Below are positions 1-8,517 of a stretch of 64,000 nucleotides of DNA, piece by piece. Source of the DNA: Thermococcus gorgonarius (GTDB lineage: Archaea; Methanobacteriota_B; Thermococci; Thermococcales; Thermococcaceae); the NCBI RefSeq assembly GCF_002214385.1, contig NZ_CP014855.1:930001-994000 (forward strand), written 5' to 3'. Both the position numbers and the translations under genes were made by a program. Within the stretch, counting starts at the first letter, position 1, and each line of letters begins with the position of its first letter. Under the pieces are notes generated by a model that was given only the letters and a program-made list of their open reading frames with translations, made no database searches and was not told the DNA's origin.

Positions 1-1264
1 ATGCCGTTAGCACCATTGGATAAAGGAACCGTATGTTCGGAATTACGGGGAAAAGGAGAAGATACATAACGGAGGAGACTACGAGGAGTGGGCCTGCAAC
101 AGACGGCCTTCCTATTTTCTCCCCTCTGCTGAAGTAAAAGAGTAAAACCGTGAAGATAAAGATCAAGGGCACGTAAAAAACAACGAAGTCCGGCTTTTCG
201 TTCGTGAATTTTCTAAGGATAGTTGAAAGGAGGTCAAAGAATCCGGCCAGGGGAATGTACCTGGAACCTTGGGCAAGATACGTCTGGTTAAAGTAATCTG
301 CACTCACACCGAATCCCAGGATGCCCTCTATCACAGCTTTAGGGAGCAGAAAGGCCAGAAGGTACTGAAGGGCCGTTTTTAAGTTCCTGAGAATCAGATA
401 GACAGAGCGCACAATTTTTCTGAGGTAAGATATCCTGAAGATGTAGAGGGTCAGAAAGCCCCAGAGTATCAAAAAGATCCCAGCCGGAATGACGTGTCCA
501 ACAACGTCTATTCCATGCACCCCGGGGAGTATCAGGATGTGTCTCAGCTCATCCGATGGATAAAGCATTACCGCGCCCACGACGAGGAGGGACATGATGC
601 CGTAGGTAACGAGAACAAGAAAAACCTGAACCCTGTTGAGCAGAACCCTGCCGAGGCCATCGAGGTAGGATTCGGTCTCGGCGTCAATGAAGAACACGAG
701 AACAACGTAAAGGGCCGCTGCATAGGGCAGTATCGTAAACTTGGAAGTACTTCCAACTCCCGCCCAGAAGAGTGACCAGAGGGCATCCTTTCTGTTTCTA
801 TGCTTTACGTACCTGACGAAGTAGTAGAGGGAAAGCAGAGTGAAAAGCTCAATCGTGGTCTCGTGAAACACGAGGCCGTTCATATGAACCATTATGGGAT
901 CCATAGTAACAACGGCCGAGAAGAGAATTCCAGTTTTCCAATCGCGAAGCTCCCGGCCGACAAGGTAGGCGACTAAAGCAGCCAGAAGTCCCAGAAAAAC
1001 GGAGAGGAGTCTTCCAACGACGTAGCTGTCTCCAAAAATGCGGAGCCAGAGGGCGAGAAGGTAGTAATAAAAAGGTGGATGAACAGCGTAAATATCGCGG
1101 TAAGGCAGCACTCCGTGGTTGATGAACCTGGCTATCATTAGGTATGTGCCCTCGTCGTAGTCGAAATACTCGTTCATAGCAGACGAGATTCCCCAGAGGC
1201 GGGTCACGAGGTAGTAGGCTAGAAGAATTGAAAGGAGCATCGCACTCTTTTTCCTGTCCTTCAT
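1..1264 (-). CDS. GT-C family (GT39/ArnT-like) membrane glycosyltransferase, 3' end missing
   Basis: The reading frame is open from ATG at 1264 to the left edge, about 421 codons, so the C-terminus lies outside the window. The start follows a GGAGGAGA ribosome-binding site. The N-terminus has one hydrophobic segment, then a loop with Asp-Tyr-Asp-Glu followed by a HPPFYYYLL-type segment, the arrangement of the first extracytoplasmic loop in GT39/ArnT-type enzymes that use polyprenyl-phosphate sugars. Many further hydrophobic segments follow. By family it would transfer a sugar from a dolichol-phosphate donor on the outer face of the membrane. The acceptor cannot be told from sequence. Confidence is good for the superfamily and low for the substrate. 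Confidence 0.72.
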   Translation of the reverse strand, partial: MKDRKKSAMLLSILLAYYLVTRLWGISSAMNEYFDYDEGTYLMIARFINHGVLPYRDIYAVHPPFYYYLLALWLRIFGDSYVVGRLLSVFLGLLAALVAYLVGRELRDWKTGILFSAVVTMDPIMVHMNGLVFHETTIELFTLLSLYYFVRYVKHRNRKDALWSLFWAGVGSTSKFTILPYAAALYVVLVFFIDAETESYLDGLGRVLLNRVQVFLVLVTYGIMSLLVVGAVMLYPSDELRHILILPGVHGIDVVGHVIPAGIFLILWGFLTLYIFRISYLRKIVRSVYLILRNLKTALQYLLAFLLPKAVIEGILGFGVSADYFNQTYLAQGSRYIPLAGFFDLLSTILRKFTNEKPDFVVFYVPLIFIFTVLLFYFSRGEKIGRPSVAGPLLVVSSVMYLLLFPVIPNIRFLYPMVLTA

Positions 1265-1265
1265 T

Positions 1266-1373
1266 TCATCTCCTCCACACCGTGATGTAGAGCGCACATG
1301 GGAAGTCGTCCTCATGGAGGTGGACACCGTTTATCTTGTTTTTGCCCTCTATGCTTGATTGCCTCCTGCCCAT
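1266..1373 (-). CDS. Possible 35-residue small protein upstream of the glycosyltransferase
   Basis: A short open frame starts at ATG 1373, is preceded by GGGGGT at a normal spacing, and ends one base before the start of the glycosyltransferase gene. A TATA-like box sits 30 bases upstream, so this frame would be the first in the transcript. The product is basic at the N-terminus (MGRRQS) and ends in a Trp-Arg-Arg tail, with no membrane segment. I do not recognise it. It could be a real small protein, a leader peptide coupling translation to the downstream gene, or the tail of a decayed gene. The evidence is position and ribosome-binding site only. Confidence 0.35.
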   Translation of the reverse strand: MGRRQSSIEGKNKINGVHLHEDDFPCALYITVWRR

Positions 1374-1402
1374 CTGATACCCCCAAGAATCTGATATCGG
1401 AG

Positions 1403-1411
1403 AATAATAAA
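1403..1411 (-). promoter_or_regulatory. TATA-like box for the small ORF and glycosyltransferase
   Basis: On the minus strand the sequence reads TTTATTATT after an A-rich run (possible BRE). The predicted transcription start lies about 25 bases downstream, near 1382, which leaves a leader of roughly 10 bases ending in the GGGGGT ribosome-binding site of the small ORF. Confidence 0.5.
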
Positions 1412-1423
1412 CTTTTTCCAAAC

Positions 1424-3763
1424 TTACGAATCGGCCAATAGTTTGATTTCCCTTATCAACAGGGGGCCACTTTCAACCGAGAGCGATACGAAGGTAAGCC
1501 TGTCCTCAGGCAAGGTAACGGGAATCTCCAGACGGTTTTCTCCGGCCTTAAGTTCAAAATCCTTTAGCACGGGTTTTCCATTTACGGTAACGTTTATGGC
1601 CTGCTCTGTGAAGGAGTAAAGTTCTATCAACAGACCCCGATAGTCTTTACAGGGGGCGAATCCCACGATACCTTTTCTACCACCCATCCAGGCATATTCA
1701 AGGCCTTCCAGATACATACTTCTCACACCAAAGTACTTCTTTTTAAAGCCGTAGACGAAGTACTTTCCGTATCTCTCAGTATTACCTGGTATGGAATCCT
1801 CACAGAGTCTCAGAGCCAAAGCCGCAGTTTTCTCGTTCATAGATGTGTCTAAAGATGAGAGATCAAAAATCCAGTTGTTTCCGTTTACTCTTAGAAGCCG
1901 ATATTTTTGAAAGAAGTCAAGAGGGTTCAAACTGGGGGCGTTGGTGTCTATGTACGCTATATAGCCAGGAAGGATTTGACTTTCGTTCAACAGCTTTGCT
2001 GCAAATTTTGAAGGGGTCATATTCCAAATCCGGCATCTTTTAATCCTGCTGTTGAACATCACTGTTATGTTGCCCTGGGGCTCAAAGAAGGGCATCCACT
2101 GTGCTGAATCAAGGGTGCAGGAGTTCAACACGGTCACGTTGGGAAAGTTGATGGAAATCCAGCGGAAGTCCTCGAGGTTGTCGGCCCTGACGTAAAAGTT
2201 AGCCTCCGCCGCGAGGAGGTCATGAGCAGTGCCAACTGCGGGGATCAGGAAAAAGGCCCCTACAATGCTTAAATACAGAATTTTCTTGCTTATCTCTCTA
2301 ACTGCGGGTTTGGATACAATCTCCCCAAACCAAAAAAGGCCCGCCCCGACGAAAAGGGGAAACACAGGGACCAGCCAGAGGAACATCCTCTCAATGGCCG
2401 CGGTGCTGTAGAAAGGTACGGGGACGTTTATTGTCAGTCTGTCAAGTATTAGAAACATAACAAAAGCGAAAAAGACCACGAGCGAGAGTCCCTTTCTCCT
2501 GAACTCTCTTTTGTACACAAGATAAGTTCCACCTAGGATCATGAAGAGCACTCCAAGGTAGTTGTCGTTTCTGACCGTTGCCCATCTGGTAAAGAGCTCG
2601 AAGTACCACCATGTGTCTCTAGGGTTCTTGCCTCGGAATACAGAAAGTTTAGAGACAACGACACTAACGGAAGAAGCCCATGGATACTCCAGTTTGACAT
2701 GAGCCAATGAGGGGAACCAAACGTAGGGATTAATGACCGCGTGGATGAAAAGCGGGATGACAAAAAGAATGAAAGCACGTTTCAATAGGAAGATGAACCT
2801 GCGAACACTTAAACTTTCAGAGAGAAGCCTCAGGACAAGGTACACCAAAGCAACGAAAACGTAATTTTGGTAACTGTAAGGATGAACCAAGACGGCACCC
2901 ACGCTTATGAGAACCAATATGAGGTATTTTTTCATATCGAGCTTTTCACCCATCTTGACGAAAAGAGCAAGGAGAACTGCGAAGAAGTAGAATCCCAGAA
3001 AGTTCGGCGCTATGTAAACGAGAAGGTAGTAGTGAAGCAAGTTCACACCGAGCATGGCTAAAAGGGTGTAATTGGCAACCTTTCGTCCGAGCCAGATGTA
3101 CGAGAGGGCGTAAATACCCATGGCCAGAAAAGCCCACGCCCAGAGCCTCAGCTCCAGCATGATCTTGGGTATTACCTCCTCTCCACTTAGAATCATTACA
3201 AAAGACGCCAGAGAATGATAACCCGCCGGATATGTTAGAACATTGAAAATGGGAACCACTGGAGGATAAGTAGTGTCGTACCTCAGCATGTACTCGATTT
3301 TGGTTGCGTGGAAGAAGTTGTCAACGTTGTCCGTTGGATAAGTATAAACAGCCCAGTGTACAAGCACAATAATCAGTATTGGAACAGCCCACCTGAGAAT
3401 ATCACCCTTTTCGCGAACTGAACTCGTCACCAATTCCAAAAGCTCCGACCACGAACGAGCCAAAAGTATGATGGCCAGTATAACCAAAAAAACAGTCCCC
3501 GTTTTTATTCCAGCTCCAAACAGACTGAAGATATGGAAGGTTATTGCCAAAATCGATATTCCGACGGCCGGTGCAACTGAAAGCTTGATAGTCACTGGAA
3601 ACTCAGGGAAAAAACAGTCCACCAAAGACAAACCAAGAAGCCAGACCAAGACAACCGCCCAGCAAGGGCAAAGAAAGCGAGAGAGAGCTACCATAGAAAT
3701 CACTAGAAGAAAACTGACCGCAAGTGATCCCGGTGACTTTTTCAGTGTTTCACGTGCGACCAT
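1424..3763 (-). CDS. Large polytopic membrane protein, putative GT-C glycosyltransferase
   Basis: The 779-residue protein has about a dozen hydrophobic segments in roughly residues 15-520, then a soluble C-terminal region of about 260 residues that should lie outside the cell. An Asp-Asn-Val-Asp-Asn-Phe-Phe-His loop after the early membrane segments resembles the acidic catalytic loops of GT-C enzymes, but I cannot assign a named family. ATG 3763 has no ribosome-binding site. A TATA-like box about 30 bases upstream suggests a leaderless transcript. It lies next to another GT-C-type gene on the same strand, which supports a role in surface or protein glycosylation. Its base composition looks more AT-rich than the ribosomal and tRNA-related genes nearby, by eye. 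Confidence 0.5.
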   Translation of the reverse strand: MVARETLKKSPGSLAVSFLLVISMVALSRFLCPCWAVVLVWLLGLSLVDCFFPEFPVTIKLSVAPAVGISILAITFHIFSLFGAGIKTGTVFLVILAIILLARSWSELLELVTSSVREKGDILRWAVPILIIVLVHWAVYTYPTDNVDNFFHATKIEYMLRYDTTYPPVVPIFNVLTYPAGYHSLASFVMILSGEEVIPKIMLELRLWAWAFLAMGIYALSYIWLGRKVANYTLLAMLGVNLLHYYLLVYIAPNFLGFYFFAVLLALFVKMGEKLDMKKYLILVLISVGAVLVHPYSYQNYVFVALVYLVLRLLSESLSVRRFIFLLKRAFILFVIPLFIHAVINPYVWFPSLAHVKLEYPWASSVSVVVSKLSVFRGKNPRDTWWYFELFTRWATVRNDNYLGVLFMILGGTYLVYKREFRRKGLSLVVFFAFVMFLILDRLTINVPVPFYSTAAIERMFLWLVPVFPLFVGAGLFWFGEIVSKPAVREISKKILYLSIVGAFFLIPAVGTAHDLLAAEANFYVRADNLEDFRWISINFPNVTVLNSCTLDSAQWMPFFEPQGNITVMFNSRIKRCRIWNMTPSKFAAKLLNESQILPGYIAYIDTNAPSLNPLDFFQKYRLLRVNGNNWIFDLSSLDTSMNEKTAALALRLCEDSIPGNTERYGKYFVYGFKKKYFGVRSMYLEGLEYAWMGGRKGIVGFAPCKDYRGLLIELYSFTEQAINVTVNGKPVLKDFELKAGENRLEIPVTLPEDRLTFVSLSVESGPLLIREIKLLADS

Positions 3764-3785
3764 GGCGTGAGGTTAAGGAAGGAGA

Positions 3786-3797
3786 ACCTTTTAAGTG
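3786..3797. promoter_or_regulatory. Shared AT-rich promoter box between divergent genes
   Basis: The CCTTTTAAGTG-type element lies between the divergent membrane-protein gene (start 3763) and the HEAT-repeat gene (start 3829). Read leftwards it is about 25-30 bases before ATG 3763. Read rightwards it predicts a transcript start near 3817, just upstream of the ribosome-binding site at 3819-3823. One AT box may therefore serve both directions. Confidence 0.4.
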
Positions 3798-3828
3798 TTA
3801 ACATTGAAGCATTCTGATGGTGACCACA

Positions 3829-4398
3829 ATGTCCTTCCTATCATTTGGCCCCAAAAAGGGTAAAGTCAGAAAGATGCTCGAGAGCGACCAGCTCCAGCTT
3901 GTGGTGGAGGAGGCAGCAAAGGACAAAAAGACGAGAGAGGCTCTCTTCGAGCTCCTCCAGGACGATAACCCCGGTGTTGTCGGTGATGCCCTTCTCACAA
4001 TGGTCACACTGATGGACACTAACCCCGATGCAATCAGGCCCCACCTGAACGGGGGGGCCATCAAAAAGCTTCTGAGCCTCGTGGAGTCGAAGAACCCCTA
4101 CGTCAGGGAAAACGCAATGATACTCCTCTACAGCCTAGCGAAGAGTCTCCCCGACCTGGCGTCAAAGTACCGCGGTCTTATAATAGAAGAGGCCGAAAGG
4201 GTCCTTGAAAGCGGCGACAAAAACCAGAAGGGCTTTATCTTGATCCTCATAGGCGAACTCGGCCTGAAGGAGCTCGAATCCAGGGTCAAGGAACTGGTCG
4301 GCGTGGAGGACAAGGTCATACTCCCCTTCGAGGGCAGGAAGTGGGTGAAGCTGGGGGACATAGCCAGCGAAACCCTTGAGAAACTATCGGAGGCATGA
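3829..4398 (+). CDS. HEAT-repeat protein
   Basis: The 189-residue product is almost wholly alpha-helical, with repeated helix pairs typical of HEAT repeats (a DDNPGVVGDAL stretch near residue 45, then NPYVRENAMILLYSL near residue 90). It is cytoplasmic, with no signal or membrane segment. Such repeats are protein-binding scaffolds and no enzyme motif is visible. I chose ATG 3829 over the upstream in-frame ATG at 3817 because GGTGA at 3819-3823 is a ribosome-binding site for 3829. The stop overlaps the start of the BofA-family gene by four bases (ATGA), so the two are translationally coupled and probably act together. Confidence 0.65.
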   Translation: MSFLSFGPKKGKVRKMLESDQLQLVVEEAAKDKKTREALFELLQDDNPGVVGDALLTMVTLMDTNPDAIRPHLNGGAIKKLLSLVESKNPYVRENAMILLYSLAKSLPDLASKYRGLIIEEAERVLESGDKNQKGFILILIGELGLKELESRVKELVGVEDKVILPFEGRKWVKLGDIASETLEKLSEA

Positions 4399-4637
4399 AA
4401 GTGCTGGAACTCTTGATCCTTCTCACCCTACTGGTGGCGGTTGGCTACGTAGTCCTAAAGCTGACACTGGCGGTTCTCAAGTGGTTAGCCGTCAACGCGA
4501 TAACCGGGCTTCTGCTCATCGGGATACTGAACTTCCTTGGAATCACCCACATTCAGCTCAACCTAATCAACTTCCTGATAATAGCCGTTGGAGGCGTTGT
4601 CGGGGTTTTCATCCTGATCCTGCTCTCCCTCATTTAA
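4395..4637 (+). CDS. BofA-family small membrane protein
   Basis: The 80-residue protein is nearly all hydrophobic, with two to three membrane segments. Its pattern (an Asn-Ala-Ile-Thr-Gly-Leu-Leu-Leu stretch at mid-length, then an INFLIIAVGGVVGVFILILL end) matches the BofA family. In Bacillus, BofA holds an intramembrane protease inactive during sporulation. Archaea do not sporulate, so the name gives only the fold and the idea of regulating a membrane partner. Its ATG overlaps the stop of the HEAT-repeat gene, pointing to a joint membrane/scaffold function. No protease gene is adjacent. Confidence 0.6.
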   Translation: MKVLELLILLTLLVAVGYVVLKLTLAVLKWLAVNAITGLLLIGILNFLGITHIQLNLINFLIIAVGGVVGVFILILLSLI

Positions 4638-4702
4638 ACTCCAAACCTTTATAAATTCGCCTTTTCATGCTTTTACGGCGAGAGAATTTAGAGGTGATGC
4701 TC

Positions 4703-5950
4703 ATGTCTCATAAATCCGCTGAGATGTACGAACTCAAAAAGAAGGTCGAGGAGCTCAAAAGCTATCGAGGTCGCGCAACGGAACTGGTGAGCCTCTACAT
4801 TCCAGCCGGATACGACATAAACAAGGTCATGCAGCAGCTCCGCGAGGAGTACGGAACGGCCCAGAACATCAAGAGCAAGTCAACGCGAAAGAACGTCCTC
4901 GGCGCCCTCGAAAGGGCCATGCAACACCTTAAACTTTACAAGCAGACTCCAGAGAACGGTCTTGCTCTGTTCGTCGGCAACGTCAGCGAGCAGGAGGGGG
5001 TTAGCGACATAAGACTCTGGGCTATAGTCCCGCCCGAGCCGCTCAACGTCAGACTTTACCGATGCGACCAGACCTTTGTCACTGAACCTCTGGAAGAGAT
5101 GCTCCGAGTTAAAGATGCTTACGGCCTCATCACGGTCGAGAAGAACGAAGCGACCATAGGCCTGCTCCGAGGGAAGAGGATTGAGGTAATCGACGAGCTC
5201 ACATCAAACGTTCCGGGCAAGACAAGGGCCGGTGGTCAGTCGGCGAGGCGTTACGAGCGCATTAGGGAGCAGGAGACCCATGAGTTCATGAAGCGCATAG
5301 GCGAGCACGCCAACAAGGCCTTTCTCCCGCTCCTTGAGAAGGGCGAGCTCAAGGGTATAATAGTCGGCGGTCCCGGGCCGACCAAGGAGGAGTTCGTTGA
5401 GGGGGACTACCTCCACCACGAGCTGAAGAAGAAGATTATTGGTGTCGTTGACATAAGCTACAGCGGTGAGTACGGCCTCAGAGAGCTTGTCGAGAAGGCG
5501 AGCGATATCCTCAAAGATCACGAGGCTGTTAAGGAGAGGAAGCTTATCCAGGACTTCTTCAGGCATCTCGTAAAAGATACGGGCATGATAACCTACGGTG
5601 AGAAAGAGGTCAGGCAGGCCCTTGAGCTTGGAGCAGTAGATACTCTCCTGATCAGCGAGGGCTACGACAAGGTTCGCGTGAGGGTGAAGTGCAACAACTG
5701 TGGCTGGAGTGAGGAGAAGACCATGAGCGAGCAGGAGTTCCACGTCTACAGAAAGAAGCTCACTCACTGTCCCAAATGCGGCAGCCAGAACCTCACCTTC
5801 GAGAAGTGGGATGTTGCCGAGGAGCTCATAAAAATGGCCGAGGAGGCAGGCTCGAACGTTGAGATAATATCCCTCGATACTGAGGAAGGCCAGCAGTTCT
5901 ACAAGGCCTTCGGTGGCCTTGGAGCGTTTTTGAGGTATAAGATAAGGTGA
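4703..5950 (+). CDS. prf1: Peptide chain release factor aRF1
   Basis: This is the archaeal class I release factor, which reads all three stop codons in the ribosomal A site and triggers release of the finished protein. Visible motifs are NIKS at residues 55-58 (stop-codon recognition), a YRCDQTF segment (YxCxxxF motif) and GGQ at 177-179 (peptidyl-tRNA hydrolysis). Two CxxC pairs near residues 332-358 suggest a small zinc site in the C-terminal domain. The start at 4703 gives 415 residues, the usual length, and follows GAGGTGA. In-frame ATGs at 4667 and 4697 are less likely. The gene has its own AT-rich promoter around 4650. Confidence 0.96.
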   Translation: MSHKSAEMYELKKKVEELKSYRGRATELVSLYIPAGYDINKVMQQLREEYGTAQNIKSKSTRKNVLGALERAMQHLKLYKQTPENGLALFVGNVSEQEGVSDIRLWAIVPPEPLNVRLYRCDQTFVTEPLEEMLRVKDAYGLITVEKNEATIGLLRGKRIEVIDELTSNVPGKTRAGGQSARRYERIREQETHEFMKRIGEHANKAFLPLLEKGELKGIIVGGPGPTKEEFVEGDYLHHELKKKIIGVVDISYSGEYGLRELVEKASDILKDHEAVKERKLIQDFFRHLVKDTGMITYGEKEVRQALELGAVDTLLISEGYDKVRVRVKCNNCGWSEEKTMSEQEFHVYRKKLTHCPKCGSQNLTFEKWDVAEELIKMAEEAGSNVEIISLDTEEGQQFYKAFGGLGAFLRYKIR

Positions 5951-6027
5951 CACCACTGCCCTCTACCCCTCTTTTCTTTGGGTGCCAAAATCAGCATGAA
6001 CCACTTGTTTTTGGCCAGCATTTCATT

Positions 6028-6041
6028 AAGATTCAAATCTT
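6028..6041. promoter_or_regulatory. Inverted repeat upstream of the tungstoenzyme operon
   Basis: AAGATT-CA-AATCTT is a perfect inverted repeat 16 bases upstream of the TATATAG box (about 6057-6064) that precedes the ferredoxin gene. Its position upstream of the TATA box would suit an activator site. No regulator is known to me for this exact sequence. Confidence 0.3.
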
Positions 6042-6098
6042 CACGTTATCGCAACAGTTATATAGTTTGAAAACGGTTTCATAGTTTAGGTGTTCCCT

Positions 6099-6620
6099 AT
6101 GGGCGATGAGGAAAGATTGTGGATTCTGGTAACCCCTGACAAGTGCAGCGGCTGCAGACTCTGCGAGATAGCCTGTTCCCTGGAGCACGAGGGAATAATA
6201 TGGCCCGAGGCTTCCCGCATCAGGGTATACGAGTTCCTCCCCGGAGTCAACATCCCCCACACCTGCGTCCAGTGCCCGGATTATCCGTGCGTGAACGCGT
6301 GCAACTTCGATGCGCTGAGCGTGGACGAAGTGACCGGTGCCGTGCTGGTGAACGAGGAGAAGTGCACCGAGTGCGGAGCCTGCGTTCTGGCATGTCCCGG
6401 CAACGTCCCGAGGATTCCAGCAGGAAAGGGGAGCGTCGTGATATGCGACCTCTGCGGCGGGGAGCCGAAGTGCGTGGAGGTCTGCCACGAGGCCGGTCAC
6501 GACGCTTTAACGCTCGTTAAGGGCAACTATCGCTCGATCTACAGGACATTCGCGAAGGATCCGGTCGAGAAGAGCGCCGAGCTTGCGAGAAAAATGTACG
6601 GGGAAGAGTTTCTGGGGTGA
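6099..6620 (+). CDS. Polyferredoxin-type subunit with four [4Fe-4S] motifs, partner of the tungstoenzyme
   Basis: The 173-residue protein has four cysteine groups: CSGCRLCEIAC near the N-terminus, CVQCPDYPCVNAC, CTECGACVLACP and CDLCGGEPKCVEVC. This is the HycB/DmsB type of four-cluster electron-transfer subunit. ATG 6099 was chosen because TTTAGGTG precedes it; a GTG at 6090 is the alternative. Its stop overlaps the tungstoenzyme start region, so the two are translationally coupled. In Pyrococcus furiosus, WOR5 is purified with a small polyferredoxin subunit of about 19 kDa, the size seen here. It should carry electrons between the tungsten enzyme and ferredoxin in the cytoplasm. Confidence 0.85.
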   Translation: MGDEERLWILVTPDKCSGCRLCEIACSLEHEGIIWPEASRIRVYEFLPGVNIPHTCVQCPDYPCVNACNFDALSVDEVTGAVLVNEEKCTECGACVLACPGNVPRIPAGKGSVVICDLCGGEPKCVEVCHEAGHDALTLVKGNYRSIYRTFAKDPVEKSAELARKMYGEEFLG

Positions 6621-6625
6621 TGGGA

Positions 6626-8497
6626 ATGAAGGGCTACGCTGGAAAGCTCCTTGATGTTAATCTGAGCACGGGGAAGGTGAAAACCGTCGAGCTCGACGAG
6701 GACATGCTCCGCTTCTACGGCGGCAGGGGGCTCGGCACTTACCTCCTCTGGAGGGAGCTCGGCGAGAGGTGGGAGAGTATTGACCCGCTCGGCGAGGAGA
6801 ACCTCCTCCTGATCCTCACCGGCCCGCTGACCGGCTACTATCCTGGAATGAAAACCACAGTGGTTTCAAAGTCCCCGGAGAGCAACGGTGTGGTGGGAAG
6901 CGTCCTGAGCAGCGAGGTGGGGATAGAGCTCAAGAGCGCGGGCTACGACGGGATAATAATCCGCGGAAAGGCCAGTGAGCCGGTTTACCTTTTCATCAAC
7001 GACGACGAGGTGGAAATCAGGGACGCCTCAAAGTACTGGGGCATGGGGGGCCTTGAGCTCCACAAGACCCTGCTTAGGGAAGTCCACGAGGAGCTGAGGA
7101 AAAAGGGCAAACTGAAGGGAGTCCCGAAGGAGCCGGCGATGATGTACATTGGAAGAGGCGGAGAGGGGAAAGTGAGGTTCGCGGCGATAATGAGCAAGCT
7201 GATGCACGCCGCTGGTTACGGCGGCTTTGGGGCTGTCATGGGGAGCAAGAACCTCAAGGCGATTGTGGCTAAAGGCAACGGGCCGTTGCCTGAAGTCCAC
7301 GACCCGGAGAGGTTCAAGGCAATGCTCCGCGAGTTCCAGAGGGAGCTTTTGACCCTCACCACCTTCCGCCAGTGGGGGACAGGGGCAGGCGGTTACAGCG
7401 TCGGTAAAGACCACTCAAGCCAGCCGATCAGAAACTGGCAGGAGGAGTACCACGACGACGAGAGGATAAGCGTGGTGAACTTTGAGCTCAAGGCCTGGGT
7501 GAAGAAGTACTGGGCCGACTACGGCTGTCCCGTCAACTGCATGAAGATATCCTACCTCCGCTACGGGCCGTATAAAGGCGCAATAACAGACGCGCCCGAC
7601 TACGAGCTCATGGCATACATGGGGACCAACCTCGGGATATTCGAGCCCGAAAAGATTGTTTACCTCTCCTACCTAGTTGATGAGCTCGGCCTCGACGGGA
7701 TAAACGCGGGCAACGTCCTCGGCTTCGCCGCGGAGCTCTACCAGAGGGGAATCCTCACGGAGGAAGACCTCGGCTTCAAGCTCGAATGGGGTGACGAGAA
7801 GGCCTTCGCGAGGCTCCTTGAGCTGATAGTCAGGGGAGAGGGCATCGGAAAAGTCCTCGCCGAAGGGACCTACCGCGCGGCGAAGCGCATCTCGGAGATG
7901 AAGGGCGTGGATGCTATGCGCTACGCTGTCCACGTCAAGGGGATTGGAGTGGGTGCCCACGGTGTCAGGAGCGGCCTTGACTACACTAGGGACATAAGCT
8001 ACGCCGTCTCGGTCCAGGGAGGCGACCACACTGCAACCGCCGGCCTGCCCGCGAGGAGCTACGAGGGTGAGCTGGTGAATGCCTTCTACGACTCTGCCGT
8101 TATATGCATGTTCACGACGAGACCGGGCTTCGAGCGCATCATAGAGTTCGGAAACGCGGTTACGGGCTTTGAGCTGACGCCGGAGAAGTGGTTCAACGAG
8201 GTGGGTTTGAGAATAATCCACCTGCAGAGGATCCTTCTCCTCCTCGGAGGGCCCGACGTTTACTGGAACCCAAGAAAGGACGATGACAACCCGCCCAGGT
8301 TCTACGAACCACTGCCCAGCGGCCCGGTTAAGGGGGGTGCGCCTACCAAGGAGGAGATAAGGGAGAAGGTTCGCCAGTACTATGAAGAGGTCGGCTACGA
8401 CGAGCACGGGATCCCAAGGGAGGACGTCTTGGAGGAACTCGGCCTGGGTGAGGCGAAGCGCGAGGTGAAGCGTATAAGAAAGCGCCTCGGCCTCTGA
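6626..8497 (+). CDS. Tungsten-containing aldehyde:ferredoxin oxidoreductase family protein (WOR type)
   Basis: The 623-residue protein matches the AOR family throughout: the GRGLGTYLLW stretch near residue 34, GPLTGYYPGMK, the GFGAVMGSKNLKAIV stretch, and the C-terminal catalytic domains. These enzymes oxidise aldehydes to acids at a tungstopterin centre and pass electrons to ferredoxin. The expected CxxCxxxC cluster motif reads Asp298-Tyr-Gly-Cys301-Pro-Val-Asn-Cys305, so the first cysteine is aspartate. The distal ligand is probably Cys494. A linked polyferredoxin gene favours WOR5, while the Asp change brings WOR4 to mind, so I leave the subtype open. ATG 6626 follows GGGGTGA. A MoaD-like gene lies just downstream. 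Confidence 0.88.
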   Translation: MKGYAGKLLDVNLSTGKVKTVELDEDMLRFYGGRGLGTYLLWRELGERWESIDPLGEENLLLILTGPLTGYYPGMKTTVVSKSPESNGVVGSVLSSEVGIELKSAGYDGIIIRGKASEPVYLFINDDEVEIRDASKYWGMGGLELHKTLLREVHEELRKKGKLKGVPKEPAMMYIGRGGEGKVRFAAIMSKLMHAAGYGGFGAVMGSKNLKAIVAKGNGPLPEVHDPERFKAMLREFQRELLTLTTFRQWGTGAGGYSVGKDHSSQPIRNWQEEYHDDERISVVNFELKAWVKKYWADYGCPVNCMKISYLRYGPYKGAITDAPDYELMAYMGTNLGIFEPEKIVYLSYLVDELGLDGINAGNVLGFAAELYQRGILTEEDLGFKLEWGDEKAFARLLELIVRGEGIGKVLAEGTYRAAKRISEMKGVDAMRYAVHVKGIGVGAHGVRSGLDYTRDISYAVSVQGGDHTATAGLPARSYEGELVNAFYDSAVICMFTTRPGFERIIEFGNAVTGFELTPEKWFNEVGLRIIHLQRILLLLGGPDVYWNPRKDDDNPPRFYEPLPSGPVKGGAPTKEEIREKVRQYYEEVGYDEHGIPREDVLEELGLGEAKREVKRIRKRLGL

Positions 8498-8517
8498 TTT
8501 TCCTTTTGGTGGTTCTC

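Noticed and set aside
5204-5956. 250-residue minus-strand frame
   Set aside because: It is antisense to aRF1 and shows no family pattern.
6043-6062. SurR-like GTT...AAC element before the tungstoenzyme operon
   Set aside because: The spacing is five bases rather than three, so it does not meet the SurR consensus.
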